A stretch of 64,000 bases of DNA from Rhodanobacter denitrificans (GCF_000230695.2 NC_020541.1:2666001-2730000); one strand, 5' to 3'. Counted from the first letter of the stretch, positions 17,219-26,987 are shown. Notes: a model not told the origin generated them from the sequence alone. Translations and numbers: made by a program.

Positions 17219-18886
17219 ATGATCCGTCGACCCTTGCTCCTGCCGCTGCTGGCGGTCCTGCTGGTGGGCTGCGATCCGGCGCCGAAGGCGACCCGCGACG
17301 CAGCATCCGCCGCCGAAGCCACCCCGCCGCTGTTCGATACCTTCGGCGACCTGCACCACGACGTGGCCACCCGCGTGCCCGCCGCGCAGCGCTATGTCGA
17401 CCAGGGCCTGCGCATGGCCTACGGCTTCAACCACGAGGCGGCCGGGCGCGCCTTTGCCGAGGCGGCGCGGCTGGACCCGCAATGCGCGATGTGCGTGTGG
17501 GGCCAGGCCCTGGTGCTGGGGCCGAACATCAACCTGCCGATGGACCCGGCGCACGCGAAAGACGCCACTGCCCTCGCCGCGCGCGCCGCGAGCCTGGCCG
17601 CCACCGCACGCCCGGTCGACCGCGCGCTGATCCAGGCGCTGCAGTTGCGCTATGCCGACCCGGCGCCGGCGGATCGCGCAGCGCTGGACCGTGCCTATGC
17701 CGACGCGATGGCGCGTGTGGTCGAGCAGTTCCCCGAAGACGACGACGCGGCGACGCTGTATGCGGAAGCGCTGATGGACCTCTCGCCCTGGGCGTACTGG
17801 GAAAAGGACGGCAGCCCGGCCGAGTTCACCCCGCGCCTGCTCGGCGAACTGGAACGCGTGCTGGCGCGCAACCCGCGCCACATCGGCGCGATGCACTACT
17901 ACATCCACGCCACCGAGTCCTCGCCCGACCCACGGCGCGCCGAACCCTGGGCGGATGCGCTGGCGGCGCTGGCGCCCGGCTCAGGCCATCTGGTGCACAT
18001 GCCCGCGCACACCTACATCCGCGTCGGCCGCTACCACGACGCCACCCTGACCAACCTCGCCGCCACCACCGCGGACACGGATTTCCTGGCGATGTGCCGC
18101 GGCAGCAACGGCGTCTACCCGCTGGGTTACGTGCCGCACAACTGGCACTTCGCCAGCATGACCACCGGCCTGACCGGCTCGCGCACGCTGGCGCTGCAGG
18201 CGGCCGAGCAGACCGCCCGGCGCGCCGACCGTGCCGCGATGGGCGCGGCGCCGATGGAGTTCATGCAGCAGTTCGTGGTCACGCCGCTGCTCACCCGGGT
18301 CCGCTTCGGCGATTGGGACGCGATCCTCGCCGATACCGCCGCGCCGCCGGCACTGCCGTACCCCGCCGCGATCCGCCACTTCGCCCGCGGCATGGCCCAG
18401 GCGCGCAACGGTGCCCTGGCCGAGGCCGCGCGCGAGGCCGCCGCGCTGCACGCGATCGCCATCGACCCGGCCATGGCCAAGGTGAGCTTCTTCGACATCA
18501 ACCACGCCGACGGCGTGCTGCGCGTCGCCGATGCCCTGCTGCGCGGCGAACTGCTGCGTGCGCGGGGCAAGCACGCGCAGGCCATCACTGTGCTGCGCGA
18601 AGCGGCGGCCGCCGAAGATGCCCTGGCCTACAACGAACCGGCCGACTGGCCGCTGCCGGTCCGCCCCTACCTGGGTGCCGCGCTGCTCGAAGCGGGCGAC
18701 GCCAAGGGCGCGGCGGAAGCCTTCGAGCAGGACCTGAAGACCTACCCGCTCAACGGCTGGTCGCTGTTCGGCCTGGCGCAGGCGCAGCAGGAACTCGGTC
18801 AGGCGGATGCCGCGCGCGAAACGTCAGCGCGGCAGGTGGCCGCGTGGCAGTGGGCCGATGCGCCGCTGACGGCGGCGCGGTACTGA
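17219..18886 (+). CDS. TPR-repeat lipoprotein
   Basis: A 555-residue exported lipoprotein. The signal peptide LLLPLLAVLLVGCDP ends in a lipobox (LVGC), placing Cys17 as lipid attachment site. The mature protein is helical and Ala-rich and carries TPR-like repeats near both ends (AAGRAFAEAARLDPQCAMC at about residues 80-100; AAEAFEQDLKTYPLNGWSL near 500). The middle has conserved HxH-type histidines (GAMHYYIHATESS, HLVHMPAHTYIRVGRY) and Cys pairs. These resemble a family of periplasmic TPR proteins found next to oxidoreductases, but the function is not known. It stands alone; a decayed transposase gene follows. Confidence 0.8.
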   Translation: MIRRPLLLPLLAVLLVGCDPAPKATRDAASAAEATPPLFDTFGDLHHDVATRVPAAQRYVDQGLRMAYGFNHEAAGRAFAEAARLDPQCAMCVWGQALVLGPNINLPMDPAHAKDATALAARAASLAATARPVDRALIQALQLRYADPAPADRAALDRAYADAMARVVEQFPEDDDAATLYAEALMDLSPWAYWEKDGSPAEFTPRLLGELERVLARNPRHIGAMHYYIHATESSPDPRRAEPWADALAALAPGSGHLVHMPAHTYIRVGRYHDATLTNLAATTADTDFLAMCRGSNGVYPLGYVPHNWHFASMTTGLTGSRTLALQAAEQTARRADRAAMGAAPMEFMQQFVVTPLLTRVRFGDWDAILADTAAPPALPYPAAIRHFARGMAQARNGALAEAAREAAALHAIAIDPAMAKVSFFDINHADGVLRVADALLRGELLRARGKHAQAITVLREAAAAEDALAYNEPADWPLPVRPYLGAALLEAGDAKGAAEAFEQDLKTYPLNGWSLFGLAQAQQELGQADAARETSARQVAAWQWADAPLTAARY

Positions 18887-19020
18887 GCGCTGCTGCAAAG
18901 GGAAACGGGGCGTCCCAAAGGGGCGGAGGGAATCCGGCAACCAGGCCTTCCGACGCGGCCTGGCGCCGTTGCTCCGGCCTCCCGACGGCGCGGGTGAGCC
19001 ATCGACAGCAAGCCTGCGGC

Positions 19021-19452
19021 ATGCCACGTCGTCCGCGCCTCCAGCTTCCCGGGGCACCCCTTCATGTCGCCCGGCGTGGCGTCAATCGTTGCGCGATCTT
19101 CGTCGACGACCTCGACCGCAACCACGTCCACGACCTGCTGCGCGAAGCCATGGCCGAGCAGTTGCCGGACGCGCATGCCTACGTTTTCGTGGGCAACCAC
19201 GGGCACCGGCTGCCGGCGCCGCCGGGCCGCAAACCGCCATCGACGTGCCGGCATACCCTGGCGGGGGCGGTTCAAGTCCTGCCTGGTCGACACCGACCGT
19301 TGCCCGATGACCGCCCACCCTTACATCGAGCTCAGTTCCGTGCGCGGCCATGGTGGCGCTGCCCGAGCGGTACCGCCGGTCAAGCGTGCACGTGCGTCCC
19401 GGCTTGCGGAAAGACAAGCTGAGCGCGCCTCGCCCCGCCTTCCTTGCGCAAG
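19021..19452 (+). pseudogene. Decayed RAYT (REP-associated tyrosine transposase), A-type
   Basis: The start matches the intact RAYT at 29101 (MPRRPRLQLPGAPLHVARRG, then VNRCAIFVDD and HAYVFVGNHGH). The central region with the second half of the HUH site is deleted. Homology resumes in another frame (RFKSCLVDTDR, PYIELSSVRGHGG), and again in a third (ERYRRSSVHVRPGL near 19370-19410). No flanking REP copies are recognisable. It is an old, inactive member of the same subfamily as the RAYT at 29101. Confidence 0.75.
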
Positions 19453-19589
19453 ACCACGATCCCGGATGCGCGCGGCAGCCTAGCGGGCCTGGCGGCGTGA
19501 GGGTCCCGGCGAGGACGAGCTGCCGAGCATCGTCCCCTTGTTGCGCAGATGCGTCCATGCCTGCTCCATCACCGCTTGCCGCAGGTGGC

Positions 19590-20411
19590 TCAGCGCCGTC
19601 GACGGCGAGCCGGGGCGGCATGCAGGCACAGCTCCACGCCCGGCAGCGACGGCAGGCCGTGACGTTCATCCAGGCGCATCAGCGTGGGCGGCAGGTCGGC
19701 ACCCGTGCGCACGGTGATGCCCAGGCCCGCGGCCACGCCGGCCCACAGGCTGTGCAGGCTGGCGGTGACGAAAGCCGGCCGCCAGGCGATGCCGGCCCGA
19801 TCCAGCGCCGCCGTACCCGCCTGACGGAAGAAACACGGCGGCTGGTAGAGCGCCAGATCCAGCACCGTATCCGGCCGCACGACCTCGCCCGTACCTGCCG
19901 GCCCGATCCAGGTCATCGGCAGCGTGGCCAGACGCTCGGCGTCCGCGCGCCCGCCCTGGTTCATCGCAAGCACCAGGTCGAGCTCGCCGCGGTCGAGCCG
20001 TTCGAGCAGCAGCCCGTTGCGTTCGACCAGCACATCCACCCGCACCGCCGGGTAGGCCTTCCGGAACTGCCCCAACGCCATCGGCAACCAGGACTCGGCG
20101 AAATCGCCCGGCAGGCCGAAACGCACCGTACCGTCGATCGCTGCACCGCGCACCGCGTGGACCGCTTCGTCGTTGAGTTCCAGGATGCGGCGCGCGTAGG
20201 CGTGTACCCGGTCGCCCGCCTCGGTCAGCACCACGCGGCGGCCCTGCCTGCGGAACAGCGGCTGGCCCAGCTGCAACTCCAGCTTGCGCATCTGCTGGCT
20301 GATCGCCGAGGGCGAGCGCCCGACCCGCTCCGCGGCACGCGCCAGACTACCCAGGTGCAGGATCGCCACCAGGCTGCGCAACGCGTCCATGTCGAGATTG
20401 GGGAGCGGCAT
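19590..20411 (-). CDS. LysR-family transcriptional regulator (3' end frameshifted)
   Basis: A winged-helix regulator. The N-terminal HTH occupies residues 8-66 (LGSLARAAERVGRSPSAISQ) and is followed by the periplasmic-binding-like effector domain (GTVRFGLPGDFAESWLP). As written, the frame ends at 19590 in an abnormal run of arginines. If one C is restored in the C-run at 19612-19615 (plus-strand G-run), translation continues SPSTALSHLRQAVMEQAWTH to a stop at 19480, the usual LysR length of about 310. So this is either a recent frameshift or a base-calling error. The start at 20411 (MPLPNLDMD) fits the family. It faces the lipocalin-like gene, which is its likely target. Confidence 0.85.
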   Translation of the reverse strand: MPLPNLDMDALRSLVAILHLGSLARAAERVGRSPSAISQQMRKLELQLGQPLFRRQGRRVVLTEAGDRVHAYARRILELNDEAVHAVRGAAIDGTVRFGLPGDFAESWLPMALGQFRKAYPAVRVDVLVERNGLLLERLDRGELDLVLAMNQGGRADAERLATLPMTWIGPAGTGEVVRPDTVLDLALYQPPCFFRQAGTAALDRAGIAWRPAFVTASLHSLWAGVAAGLGITVRTGADLPPTLMRLDERHGLPSLPGVELCLHAAPARRRRR

Positions 20412-20529
20412 CGGTAAGCAATTCAAAAGTATTACCCCCGAATTATTCGGTTTTCCCGCGTTTCGGCAAGCCCTACGATCGGCGCCTCACCCACGCGTGC
20501 GCCACCCGATTTCGAAAGAGGAAAACCCC

Positions 20530-21051
20530 ATGAGCCTGTACCGTACCTTCTCCCGCCTTGCCGCCCTCGCCTGTCTGCTGCCCGGCCTGGCCTGGGCCTC
20601 CGGCGCCGGGGCGGCCGATGCCCGCGGCGATGTTTCGCTGGCCGGCACCTGGACGCTGGTGGCGGCCGACGTGCTGCATCCAGACGGCACGCGCTCGCAC
20701 GACTACGGCGATGCGCCGAAGGGCCTGCTGCTGATCGACCGCGCGGGTCACTACTCGCTGCAGATTTTCCGTGCCGACCGCCCGCGCTTCGCCAACCCGG
20801 ACAAGGCCAAGGCCAGCGCGCAGGAATATCGGACGGCCGTGATGGGCGCAAGCACCCACTACGGCATGCTTGCGGTCGATCCGGGCCGGCACCAGCTGGT
20901 GTTCCATATCGAAGGCGCCTCCTTCCCCAATTGGGAGGGACAGCAGCAAAGCCGCGCCTTCGAGTTGCGCGGCGACACGCTCAGCTACCGGGTACCGCCG
21001 CGTCCGGACGGCAACGTGCCGATGTCGGTCTGGCGGCGCATCGGCGACTGA
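20530..21051 (+). CDS. Secreted lipocalin-like domain protein
   Basis: A 173-residue exported protein. A signal peptide (LAALACLLPGLAWASGAGA) is followed by a small beta-barrel domain. LAGTWTLVAADVLHPDGTR and LLLIDRAGHYSLQIF are typical of the lipocalin-like (DUF1348/lipocalin_5-type) family, as is the ending SVWRRIGD. The start at 20530 has GAGGAAAA upstream. It is divergent from the LysR gene, with 118 bases between the start codons, the usual LysR/target layout. The ligand is unknown. Confidence 0.8.
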   Translation: MSLYRTFSRLAALACLLPGLAWASGAGAADARGDVSLAGTWTLVAADVLHPDGTRSHDYGDAPKGLLLIDRAGHYSLQIFRADRPRFANPDKAKASAQEYRTAVMGASTHYGMLAVDPGRHQLVFHIEGASFPNWEGQQQSRAFELRGDTLSYRVPPRPDGNVPMSVWRRIGD

Positions 21052-21237
21052 GCCGCCCGTAAAACCGGGGCAGAGGCGATGCTGCCGAGAACGTGCACTC
21101 TGCCGGCCTTGTTCCGGCAAGGGCTGGCGCTAACCGCCTGTCCGACAGCGAGGCCTGCCGATAGCCTGCAGACGGGTCAGGTTGCGCGCAAGCCAGCCAC
21201 CGCGCTCGAGAGAGCGCCCCTGTTCGGAATCCACGAC

Positions 21238-21597
21238 ATGCAGCCCAGGCAACGTATCGAGGCGTACTTGCGGCATATGCAGGGCGGCGGAATTGCTCGG
21301 AGCAACTTCGCGCCGCCGATCTGGACCGGCTTGTGCTCCGTAGGCATATTCCTGCCGCCTCCACCGTTTCTGAAATTACCGGCGATGATCGCGATATCGG
21401 CCGTTTCGGGCGTGTTGCTGGTTCTCGTCCTGTGGGTTGTCTTCGGACTCATGGCGCTGCTCCGCCCCATCACGGGACATCCGCCCACCCTTTCGACGTT
21501 CTTGTGGACGGCCCCGATCAGCGCGGCTCTCATGGCGATCGGCAACCCGATCTACTATCGACGCATGGCGCGCCGACACGGTCTCGCAACCTGGTAG
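21238..21597 (+). CDS. Small membrane protein, DUF6404-like
   Basis: A 119-residue protein with two hydrophobic helices (AVSGVLLVLVLWVVFGLMAL and LWTAPISAALMAIGN). The N-terminus (RIEAYLRHMQGGGIARSNFA, then PPIWTGLCSVGIFLPPPPF) has the pattern of the DUF6404 family: a short helix, an APP-L motif and a PPP loop before the membrane span. The family has no known function. The start at 21238 is chosen by this pattern; an in-frame ATG at 21079 would add non-family residues. Confidence 0.65.
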   Translation: MQPRQRIEAYLRHMQGGGIARSNFAPPIWTGLCSVGIFLPPPPFLKLPAMIAISAVSGVLLVLVLWVVFGLMALLRPITGHPPTLSTFLWTAPISAALMAIGNPIYYRRMARRHGLATW

Positions 21598-21668
21598 AAC
21601 CCGCCGGTCCGGCTGGCGTCGGGAGGACGCCAACCGGACCGGTCAATCCGAGGTACCACCAGCCGTAC

Positions 21669-22298
21669 TCAGTGCGCGTCTTGCGCCACGGCCACGCTGT
21701 GCTCCTCCGCGCCATGGGCGGTGCCTGCCCCCACCCGATCCACATTCTCGACGTAGTGGATGTACTGCACGTAGTCGTTCACGTAGGCCCGGCCGTTCGC
21801 GACACTGGTATCGGCGCTGGCCCGTGCCGCCCGTGCCGCCGCGTAGCGCGCACGGATGCCGTGCTCGATCTTGCCGGTGATTTCGGTGACGAGTGCATCG
21901 ACGTTGCCGCCCTTCAGGGCGGCATCGGCGGCGGCCACGCTTGGCTCGATCCCGCCGGCGGGCTTGATGACGCCGTCGAAGGCCACGCCCTCCGAAGCGC
22001 GATGGACTCGAACCAGCGTTTCGAAGAAGTGCATGTCGGCCAGCTGGCGGGCTTCCGGACCCAGCTGACGCAGCTTGCGGGCCTGCGCATAGGCGCGCTT
22101 GACGGTCGCCTCCTCGGTTTCCGGCACCCACTTCAACAGCGGGGTGATGTCGCCGGTATTGAGGGCGACGGTAGCCTGGGTGATGACCGGGCCGTCTGCC
22201 GCATCGCAGTGGGCGGAGGCGGTTCCGACCATGCCGAGGCCGAGTGCGGCGGCGACGCCGACCGCGATCACGCGTTTGCGCAAGATGGAAAAGTTCAT
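21669..22298 (-). CDS. Exported DUF6448-family protein
   Basis: A 209-residue protein with a signal peptide (VIAVGVAAALGLGMVGTASA). The mature part begins HCDAADGPVI and continues LNTGDITPLLKWVPETEE, MHFFETLVRVHRASEG and VNDYVQYIHYVE. These are the characteristic blocks of DUF6448, a helical secreted family with conserved His and Cys (HCD near the mature N-terminus), perhaps metal-binding. The start at 22298 has CAGGAG seven bases upstream. The gene appears monocistronic; 316 bases separate it from the AraC gene. Confidence 0.82.
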   Translation of the reverse strand: MNFSILRKRVIAVGVAAALGLGMVGTASAHCDAADGPVITQATVALNTGDITPLLKWVPETEEATVKRAYAQARKLRQLGPEARQLADMHFFETLVRVHRASEGVAFDGVIKPAGGIEPSVAAADAALKGGNVDALVTEITGKIEHGIRARYAAARAARASADTSVANGRAYVNDYVQYIHYVENVDRVGAGTAHGAEEHSVAVAQDAH

Positions 22299-22614
22299 GG
22301 AGTGCTCCTGTTGAATGGTTCGGGACGAAGCGCCGAGCCGGTACCGACAGTTCGCGGCCCGATCCCTTCGCTGGGAACCATGATGGGGTCCGCCGGTGGC
22401 GGCGTCGTTCGCACGCACGCACTCGAACGCCTCCAAGATCAAGGCGTTATTTGCCTGATAAACAAAGAGTTGCTGGTTCGACTTTGAGCACAACCGAAAG
22501 TCGATCCGAAGGCCGCCGCTGCCTTGCCATGGCGGACCGGACTACCCGCAGGTTTCGTCGTGCCTGCCGGATACCGCTGTTCGCCGGGATCGCGCCACCG
22601 GGTGGTTCGGCCCG
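22299..22614. other. Intergenic region upstream of the DUF6448 gene
   Basis: About 316 bases. Around 22440-22500 the DNA is AT-richer (GGCGTTATTTGCCTGATAAAC), plausible as promoter. I see no gene in it. Confidence 0.4.
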
Positions 22615-23790
22615 TCAGTCGAGCGGCGCCACCGGCGGCGACTGAACGTGGGCAGCGCGGTACTGGCTGGGGGTCATGCCGGTCGATTTGCGGAACGCCG
22701 TGTTGAAGACGGATTTCGAATTGAAGCCCGCGTCGTACATCACCTGCAGGATCGTGTCCGTGCAGGTGCGATCCGCCAGCCGGGCCTTCGCCTCTTCCAC
22801 TCGGTAGCCACTGATGAACTCGAAAAAATTCTGGTCGAAGCCCTGGTTCAGCAGGTGCGACAGCTCGCGCGGCGCCACGGCCAGCGCGCGGGCGAGCTGC
22901 GCCACGGTCAGGTTGGAGCCCAGATGGGGGCGCTGTTCGCGCATGTACTGCTGCAGTCGCTGCCTGAGCGCCTGATCGTCGTTGGCCACCGTCGCAGGCG
23001 GCGGCGATGCGGCTGCCGCCACCTCCTCCAGCAGTGCCGCTTCCTCGGCATCCAGTCCGCGGAAGATCACCGGTTGGCGCAATGCATTGAGCAGCAGGTA
23101 ATTGACGAACACGAACCCGGTCACACCGGCAAAGCCCACCACCCAATCCGCCTCGCCGGGACGCTTGAAAATGTGTGCGGAAAGGCAGTACAGCAAGCTC
23201 ACCAGCCACACCGCGAAATAACCCAGCAGCAGCGAGCGCAGCCACGACAGCTGCTTGTTCTCGAGGTCGGAAAAAACCCGCCGCAGGCCCGCACCGAAAC
23301 GCGAAATGGCGCGGATGGTTGCGTACAGGTAGCCAAGCACCACGGCGTGGATGGCCACCGCCAGCAGCGGCGAGGTCAGCACGCCCGGATAGTCGCGCCG
23401 CTGCAGGATCTGCAGCTTGATCGCGCTCGGCTGCTGGTAGTACTCGACGATCAACACTCCTGCGACCACCCAGAACAGCAGCGTGTGCACCAGATGCTCC
23501 TTGCGCAGACGGAAATCACGGAACATCAGCGCCTTGGCATACAGATACAGCGTGCCCGCCTGCAGCAACCCGAGCAGCGTGCCGAGATAGGCCAGCCCTG
23601 GATGGCGCAGCGTGAGCCCGGTGCCGTAAAACAGGATTTCCGTCAGACCGCCGGCAAAACTGATCAGCGTGACCACCAGCAGCCGATTGCTGGTCGTGCG
23701 GATGTTTTCGGGCAGCAGCAGGAACGCGGCCAGTGCCAGCGCCTGGATGATGCTGGTCACCAGCAGGATGTCGATCAGCGAAAACTGCAT
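22615..23790 (-). CDS. Membrane-anchored AraC-family regulator
   Basis: A 391-residue protein combining a membrane domain of about seven helices (residues 5-245, for example IDILLVTSIIQALALAAFLL) with a C-terminal AraC DNA-binding domain (residues 285-385). The first HTH lies in LTVAQLARALAVAPRELSHLL. The second is followed by the AraC signature DAGFNSKSVFNTAFRKSTGM and TPSQYRAA. Regulators of this form sense membrane or periplasmic signals. It is the last gene of the oxidase-GlpD-kinase cluster (18-base gap from the kinase gene) and is the probable regulator of that operon. Confidence 0.9.
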   Translation of the reverse strand: MQFSLIDILLVTSIIQALALAAFLLLPENIRTTSNRLLVVTLISFAGGLTEILFYGTGLTLRHPGLAYLGTLLGLLQAGTLYLYAKALMFRDFRLRKEHLVHTLLFWVVAGVLIVEYYQQPSAIKLQILQRRDYPGVLTSPLLAVAIHAVVLGYLYATIRAISRFGAGLRRVFSDLENKQLSWLRSLLLGYFAVWLVSLLYCLSAHIFKRPGEADWVVGFAGVTGFVFVNYLLLNALRQPVIFRGLDAEEAALLEEVAAAASPPPATVANDDQALRQRLQQYMREQRPHLGSNLTVAQLARALAVAPRELSHLLNQGFDQNFFEFISGYRVEEAKARLADRTCTDTILQVMYDAGFNSKSVFNTAFRKSTGMTPSQYRAAHVQSPPVAPLD

Positions 23791-23808
23791 GGCGCGCCCC
23801 TCGTCGAT

Positions 23809-25368
23809 TCAGGCCGGATAGCCGGTGATCTGGCGGATCTTCCGGTACAGCGGCCGCAGCTGGCGGTACATGCGCAGATACACCTCGGCATACAGCTGCT
23901 GGTAGATGCGTTGCGCCTGCGGGTCGGGCTGGAACACCTGGCCGACCCGGGTCATCGCCCTGATCGCGGTCGGGAAATCCGGATGCAGGCCGAGCCCCAC
24001 CGCGCAGCAGATCGCCGCGCCCAGGCCGGAGGTTTCGTAGACCTGCGGGCGTTCGGCCGGCAGGCCGAAGACGTCGGCGGTGAGCTGCATGGCCGCCTCG
24101 CTTTGCGAGCCGCCACCGGAAACACGCAGCCGGGTGATCCGGGTGCCCGAGCGCCGCTCGATCTTCTCCTTGCCCTGGCGCAACGCGTAGGCGAGGCCTT
24201 CCAGAATCGCCCGGTAGACATGCGCGCGGGTGTGCACATCGCCGAAGCCGATGATCGCGCCCTTGGCCTCCAGCCCCGGATCGCGGATGCCGGGCGACCA
24301 GTACGGCTGCAGCGTCAGCCCCATCGAACCGGGCGGCACCGCGTTGACCAGCTCGTCGAACAACGCCTCCGGCTCGACGCCCAACACCTGCGCGCGCTGC
24401 ATCTCGCGCAGGCCGAATTCCTGCTTGAACCAGCTGACCATCCAGAAGCCGCGGTAAATCATCACCTCGGTATTGAAGTGATCGGGCACCGCGGCCGGAT
24501 ACGGTGGAATCATCGGCACCGTTTCCAGATAGCTGCGCCGGGTGGTGTTGATGGTGGCGGTAGTGGCATAGGACAGGCAGGCCGTGTCCGGCTCGACGCC
24601 GCCAGCACCAAGCACCTCGCAGGCCTTGTCGGCGCCGGCGGCAATCAGCGGCAGACCTTCCGGAATGCCGGTGTGGCGGCTGGCTTCGGCACTGATGCGG
24701 CCAAGCTGCTCGCCCGGCTTGTAGAGCTTCGGCAACTGCGCACGACGCACCGGCATCGCCTGCCATTTCCAGTCGCGCGGCGCCGCCCAGCGCAGGCGCT
24801 TGTAATCGAACGGCAGGTAGGCCACGCAACAGGCCACCGAATCGACATACTGCCCGCACAGGCGCTGACTGAGAAAGCCCGACAGCAACAGCACCTTGTG
24901 GGTCTTCGCCCAGATTTCCGGCTGCTGCTGGGCAACCCAGTTGACCTCGGCCTGAGCGCGGAAATAATCCACCGTCGCCTGCGCGCCGGCCAGCTTGAAC
25001 AGCCAGCCCCACGGCCCCTTGATCCGGCCACGCACCTCGGCGCGGCGCTGATCCAGCCACAGGATCGCCGGGCGCAGCGGCCGGCCGTGTTCGTCGACGT
25101 TGATCACGGTGCCGCGCTGGGTGGTCAGCGACACGCCCCTGATCAGGCTGCGGTCGATGTCCAGCTGCGCCCACAAGCGCCGACAGGCCTCGCCCACGCT
25201 GGTCCAGTAATACTCCGGATCCTGTTCGGCCCAGCCCGGCTGGGTGGAGTAGTACGCCTGCAGCTCGACCTTGCCCTTGCCGATCAAATGGCCGTCCAGA
25301 TCGAACAGCAACGCGCGCACGCTCTGGGTGCCGTTGTCGATCGCCAGCAGGTAGCCTTGCCCGCTCAT
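23809..25368 (-). CDS. FGGY-family carbohydrate kinase
   Basis: A 519-residue sugar/polyol kinase of the actin-like ATPase fold. The N-terminal phosphate-binding motif is LLAIDNGTQSVRALLFD (residues 8-24). The C-terminal ATP site carries RLRVSGGGSQSEAAMQLTAD, and Trp and Asp residues line the sugar site (PAILWLDQRRAEV). The family includes glycerol kinase and xylulokinase. This sequence lacks the glycerol-kinase FBP loop as far as I can see, so the substrate is open. The start at 25368 overlaps the stop of the GlpD-like gene (ATGA), showing translational coupling. Confidence 0.88.
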   Translation of the reverse strand: MSGQGYLLAIDNGTQSVRALLFDLDGHLIGKGKVELQAYYSTQPGWAEQDPEYYWTSVGEACRRLWAQLDIDRSLIRGVSLTTQRGTVINVDEHGRPLRPAILWLDQRRAEVRGRIKGPWGWLFKLAGAQATVDYFRAQAEVNWVAQQQPEIWAKTHKVLLLSGFLSQRLCGQYVDSVACCVAYLPFDYKRLRWAAPRDWKWQAMPVRRAQLPKLYKPGEQLGRISAEASRHTGIPEGLPLIAAGADKACEVLGAGGVEPDTACLSYATTATINTTRRSYLETVPMIPPYPAAVPDHFNTEVMIYRGFWMVSWFKQEFGLREMQRAQVLGVEPEALFDELVNAVPPGSMGLTLQPYWSPGIRDPGLEAKGAIIGFGDVHTRAHVYRAILEGLAYALRQGKEKIERRSGTRITRLRVSGGGSQSEAAMQLTADVFGLPAERPQVYETSGLGAAICCAVGLGLHPDFPTAIRAMTRVGQVFQPDPQAQRIYQQLYAEVYLRMYRQLRPLYRKIRQITGYPA

Positions 25369-26987
25369 GGCTCCGCGCCCTCCGCTGGTTGCCGCACTGC
25401 CACGGGCTCGGGCAGGCTGTAGCAACGCCGCCAGAGTGCCAGATAATCCTGCTGCTCACGCTCCCAGCGCTGGTCGCTCCAGCCCAGCCGCGGCTGGCAC
25501 AACGCGCGGATGCGCGGCAGCTCGGCCAGCGCACCGCCGGACAGCAGCAGGCCCAGCCGGGTTCGCCGCAGCAGCAGGTCGTCGAGGTGCAGCACCAGTT
25601 CGTTGTCCGCCGCCCACGCCAACTCCGCCCACAGCGTTTCGGTCGCGCCGACCCGTTCGCTGCCGACGCTCGCCAGTAGCGCCAGCAATCCCGGCAACGC
25701 TCGCCCGTGACGCCCGCGCAGGCGTCGTTGCCGGGCCGGGCTGAGCATCGGCAACGGTAGCGGCGGGCACGGGCTGAACACCGCCGCCGGCGGGTCATCC
25801 AGCGAGCGGCCGACGAATCCGGCACAAGCGCGCAGCACTTCCAACGCGAGCGGGCGGAAGGTGGTCAGCTTGCCGCCGGCCAGCGTCACGCAGCCCGGTT
25901 CGATCCACAGTGCGTGCTCGCGGTTTTCGTCGGAGGGTTTGCGGGCTGGCGCGCCGGCGCTGACCACCGGCCGCACGCCGGCCCAGGTGGACAGCACGTC
26001 GCCGGCGCGGACCCGCGCGCCGGGGAACATCTGCGCGATCGCGGCGAGCAGGTAATCCAGCTCCTCGGTGCTGATGCGCGCCTCCCTGTCCAGCGGGTCG
26101 TGATGATCGAGATCGGTGGTGCCCACCACGGTGGCGCCTTCCCACGGAAACACGAACACCGGCCGCCGGTCGGCGGCGTGCATGAAGCTGATGGCGTGCG
26201 CCACCGGCAGCCGCCACGCCGGCAGCAGCAGATGGCTGCCGCGCAGCGGGCGGATATGCCCGGGGTGGCTCGGATGGCGCAACTGATCCGCCCACGCCCC
26301 GGTCGCCTGGGCCACCGCCAAGCTGTGGAAGCGGTAGCGCCGGCCACTTTCGACATCCTCAGCGAGCACGCCGACGACCCGGCCGTCCACGCGCAACAGC
26401 TCTACCACCCGCATGCCGTTCAGCGCCTCGCCACCGTCGGCGCGCGCCTCGCCGAGCACGCGCAATACCAAGCGTGCATCATCGGTCACCGCGTCAAGGA
26501 AGCGCGTGCCGCCGAGCAGACCTTGCTGTTTCAGACCCGGTGCCAGATAGCGCAGCGGCGGCGGCGGGTAATAGCGATGGCGGCGCTGGCCGGCCAGCGC
26601 GTCGTACACCGTCAGCAGGCCGCCGAAAACTTTCGGCCCAGGGAAGTCGCCGCGGTAATGCGGCAGCACGAAGCTCAATGGATCGACCAGCCCGGGGGCC
26701 TCGTGCAGCAGGCGCTGGCGTTCATGCACCGAAGCACGGGTCAGCCCGAACTGGCCCTTGGCGATGTAGCGCAGCCCGCCGTGCACCATCTTCGACGAGC
26801 GGCTGGACGTGCCCCAGGCGAAATCGCGTTGCTCCAGCAGCAGGCAGCGCCAGCCGCGCCGCGCCGCCTCGCGCAGGATGCCGGCGCCGCAGATGCCGCC
26901 ACCGACCACCAGCAGATCCCACTCCTGCGCCGCCAGCCCGGGCAGCGCATGTTCACGCCAGGCAGCGTTCCAGGCGGTGTTGCTCAC
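25365..26987 (-). CDS. GlpD-like FAD-dependent glycerol-3-phosphate dehydrogenase
   Basis: A 540-residue flavoprotein. The FAD fold begins at about residue 25 (LLVVGGGICGAGILREAARR). The GlpD signature GTSSRSSKMVHGGLRYIAKG follows, with conserved GATVVGTTDLDHHDPL and VLSTWAGVRPV blocks. Such enzymes oxidise sn-glycerol-3-phosphate to dihydroxyacetone phosphate and pass electrons to quinone at the membrane. The start is GTG at 26987, overlapping the TGA of the upstream oxidase by four bases. With the AGPS-like oxidase and FGGY kinase it forms a tight operon resembling the PA3024-PA3026 cluster of Pseudomonas (recalled, not checked). It is probably a paralogue of the cell's main GlpD. Confidence 0.88.
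   Translation of the reverse strand: MSNTAWNAAWREHALPGLAAQEWDLLVVGGGICGAGILREAARRGWRCLLLEQRDFAWGTSSRSSKMVHGGLRYIAKGQFGLTRASVHERQRLLHEAPGLVDPLSFVLPHYRGDFPGPKVFGGLLTVYDALAGQRRHRYYPPPPLRYLAPGLKQQGLLGGTRFLDAVTDDARLVLRVLGEARADGGEALNGMRVVELLRVDGRVVGVLAEDVESGRRYRFHSLAVAQATGAWADQLRHPSHPGHIRPLRGSHLLLPAWRLPVAHAISFMHAADRRPVFVFPWEGATVVGTTDLDHHDPLDREARISTEELDYLLAAIAQMFPGARVRAGDVLSTWAGVRPVVSAGAPARKPSDENREHALWIEPGCVTLAGGKLTTFRPLALEVLRACAGFVGRSLDDPPAAVFSPCPPLPLPMLSPARQRRLRGRHGRALPGLLALLASVGSERVGATETLWAELAWAADNELVLHLDDLLLRRTRLGLLLSGGALAELPRIRALCQPRLGWSDQRWEREQQDYLALWRRCYSLPEPVAVRQPAEGAEP

Noticed and set aside
22648..25422. A 924-codon open frame opposite the AraC and kinase genes
   Set aside because: Low-complexity shadow of high-GC coding DNA; the minus-strand genes have clear family motifs.
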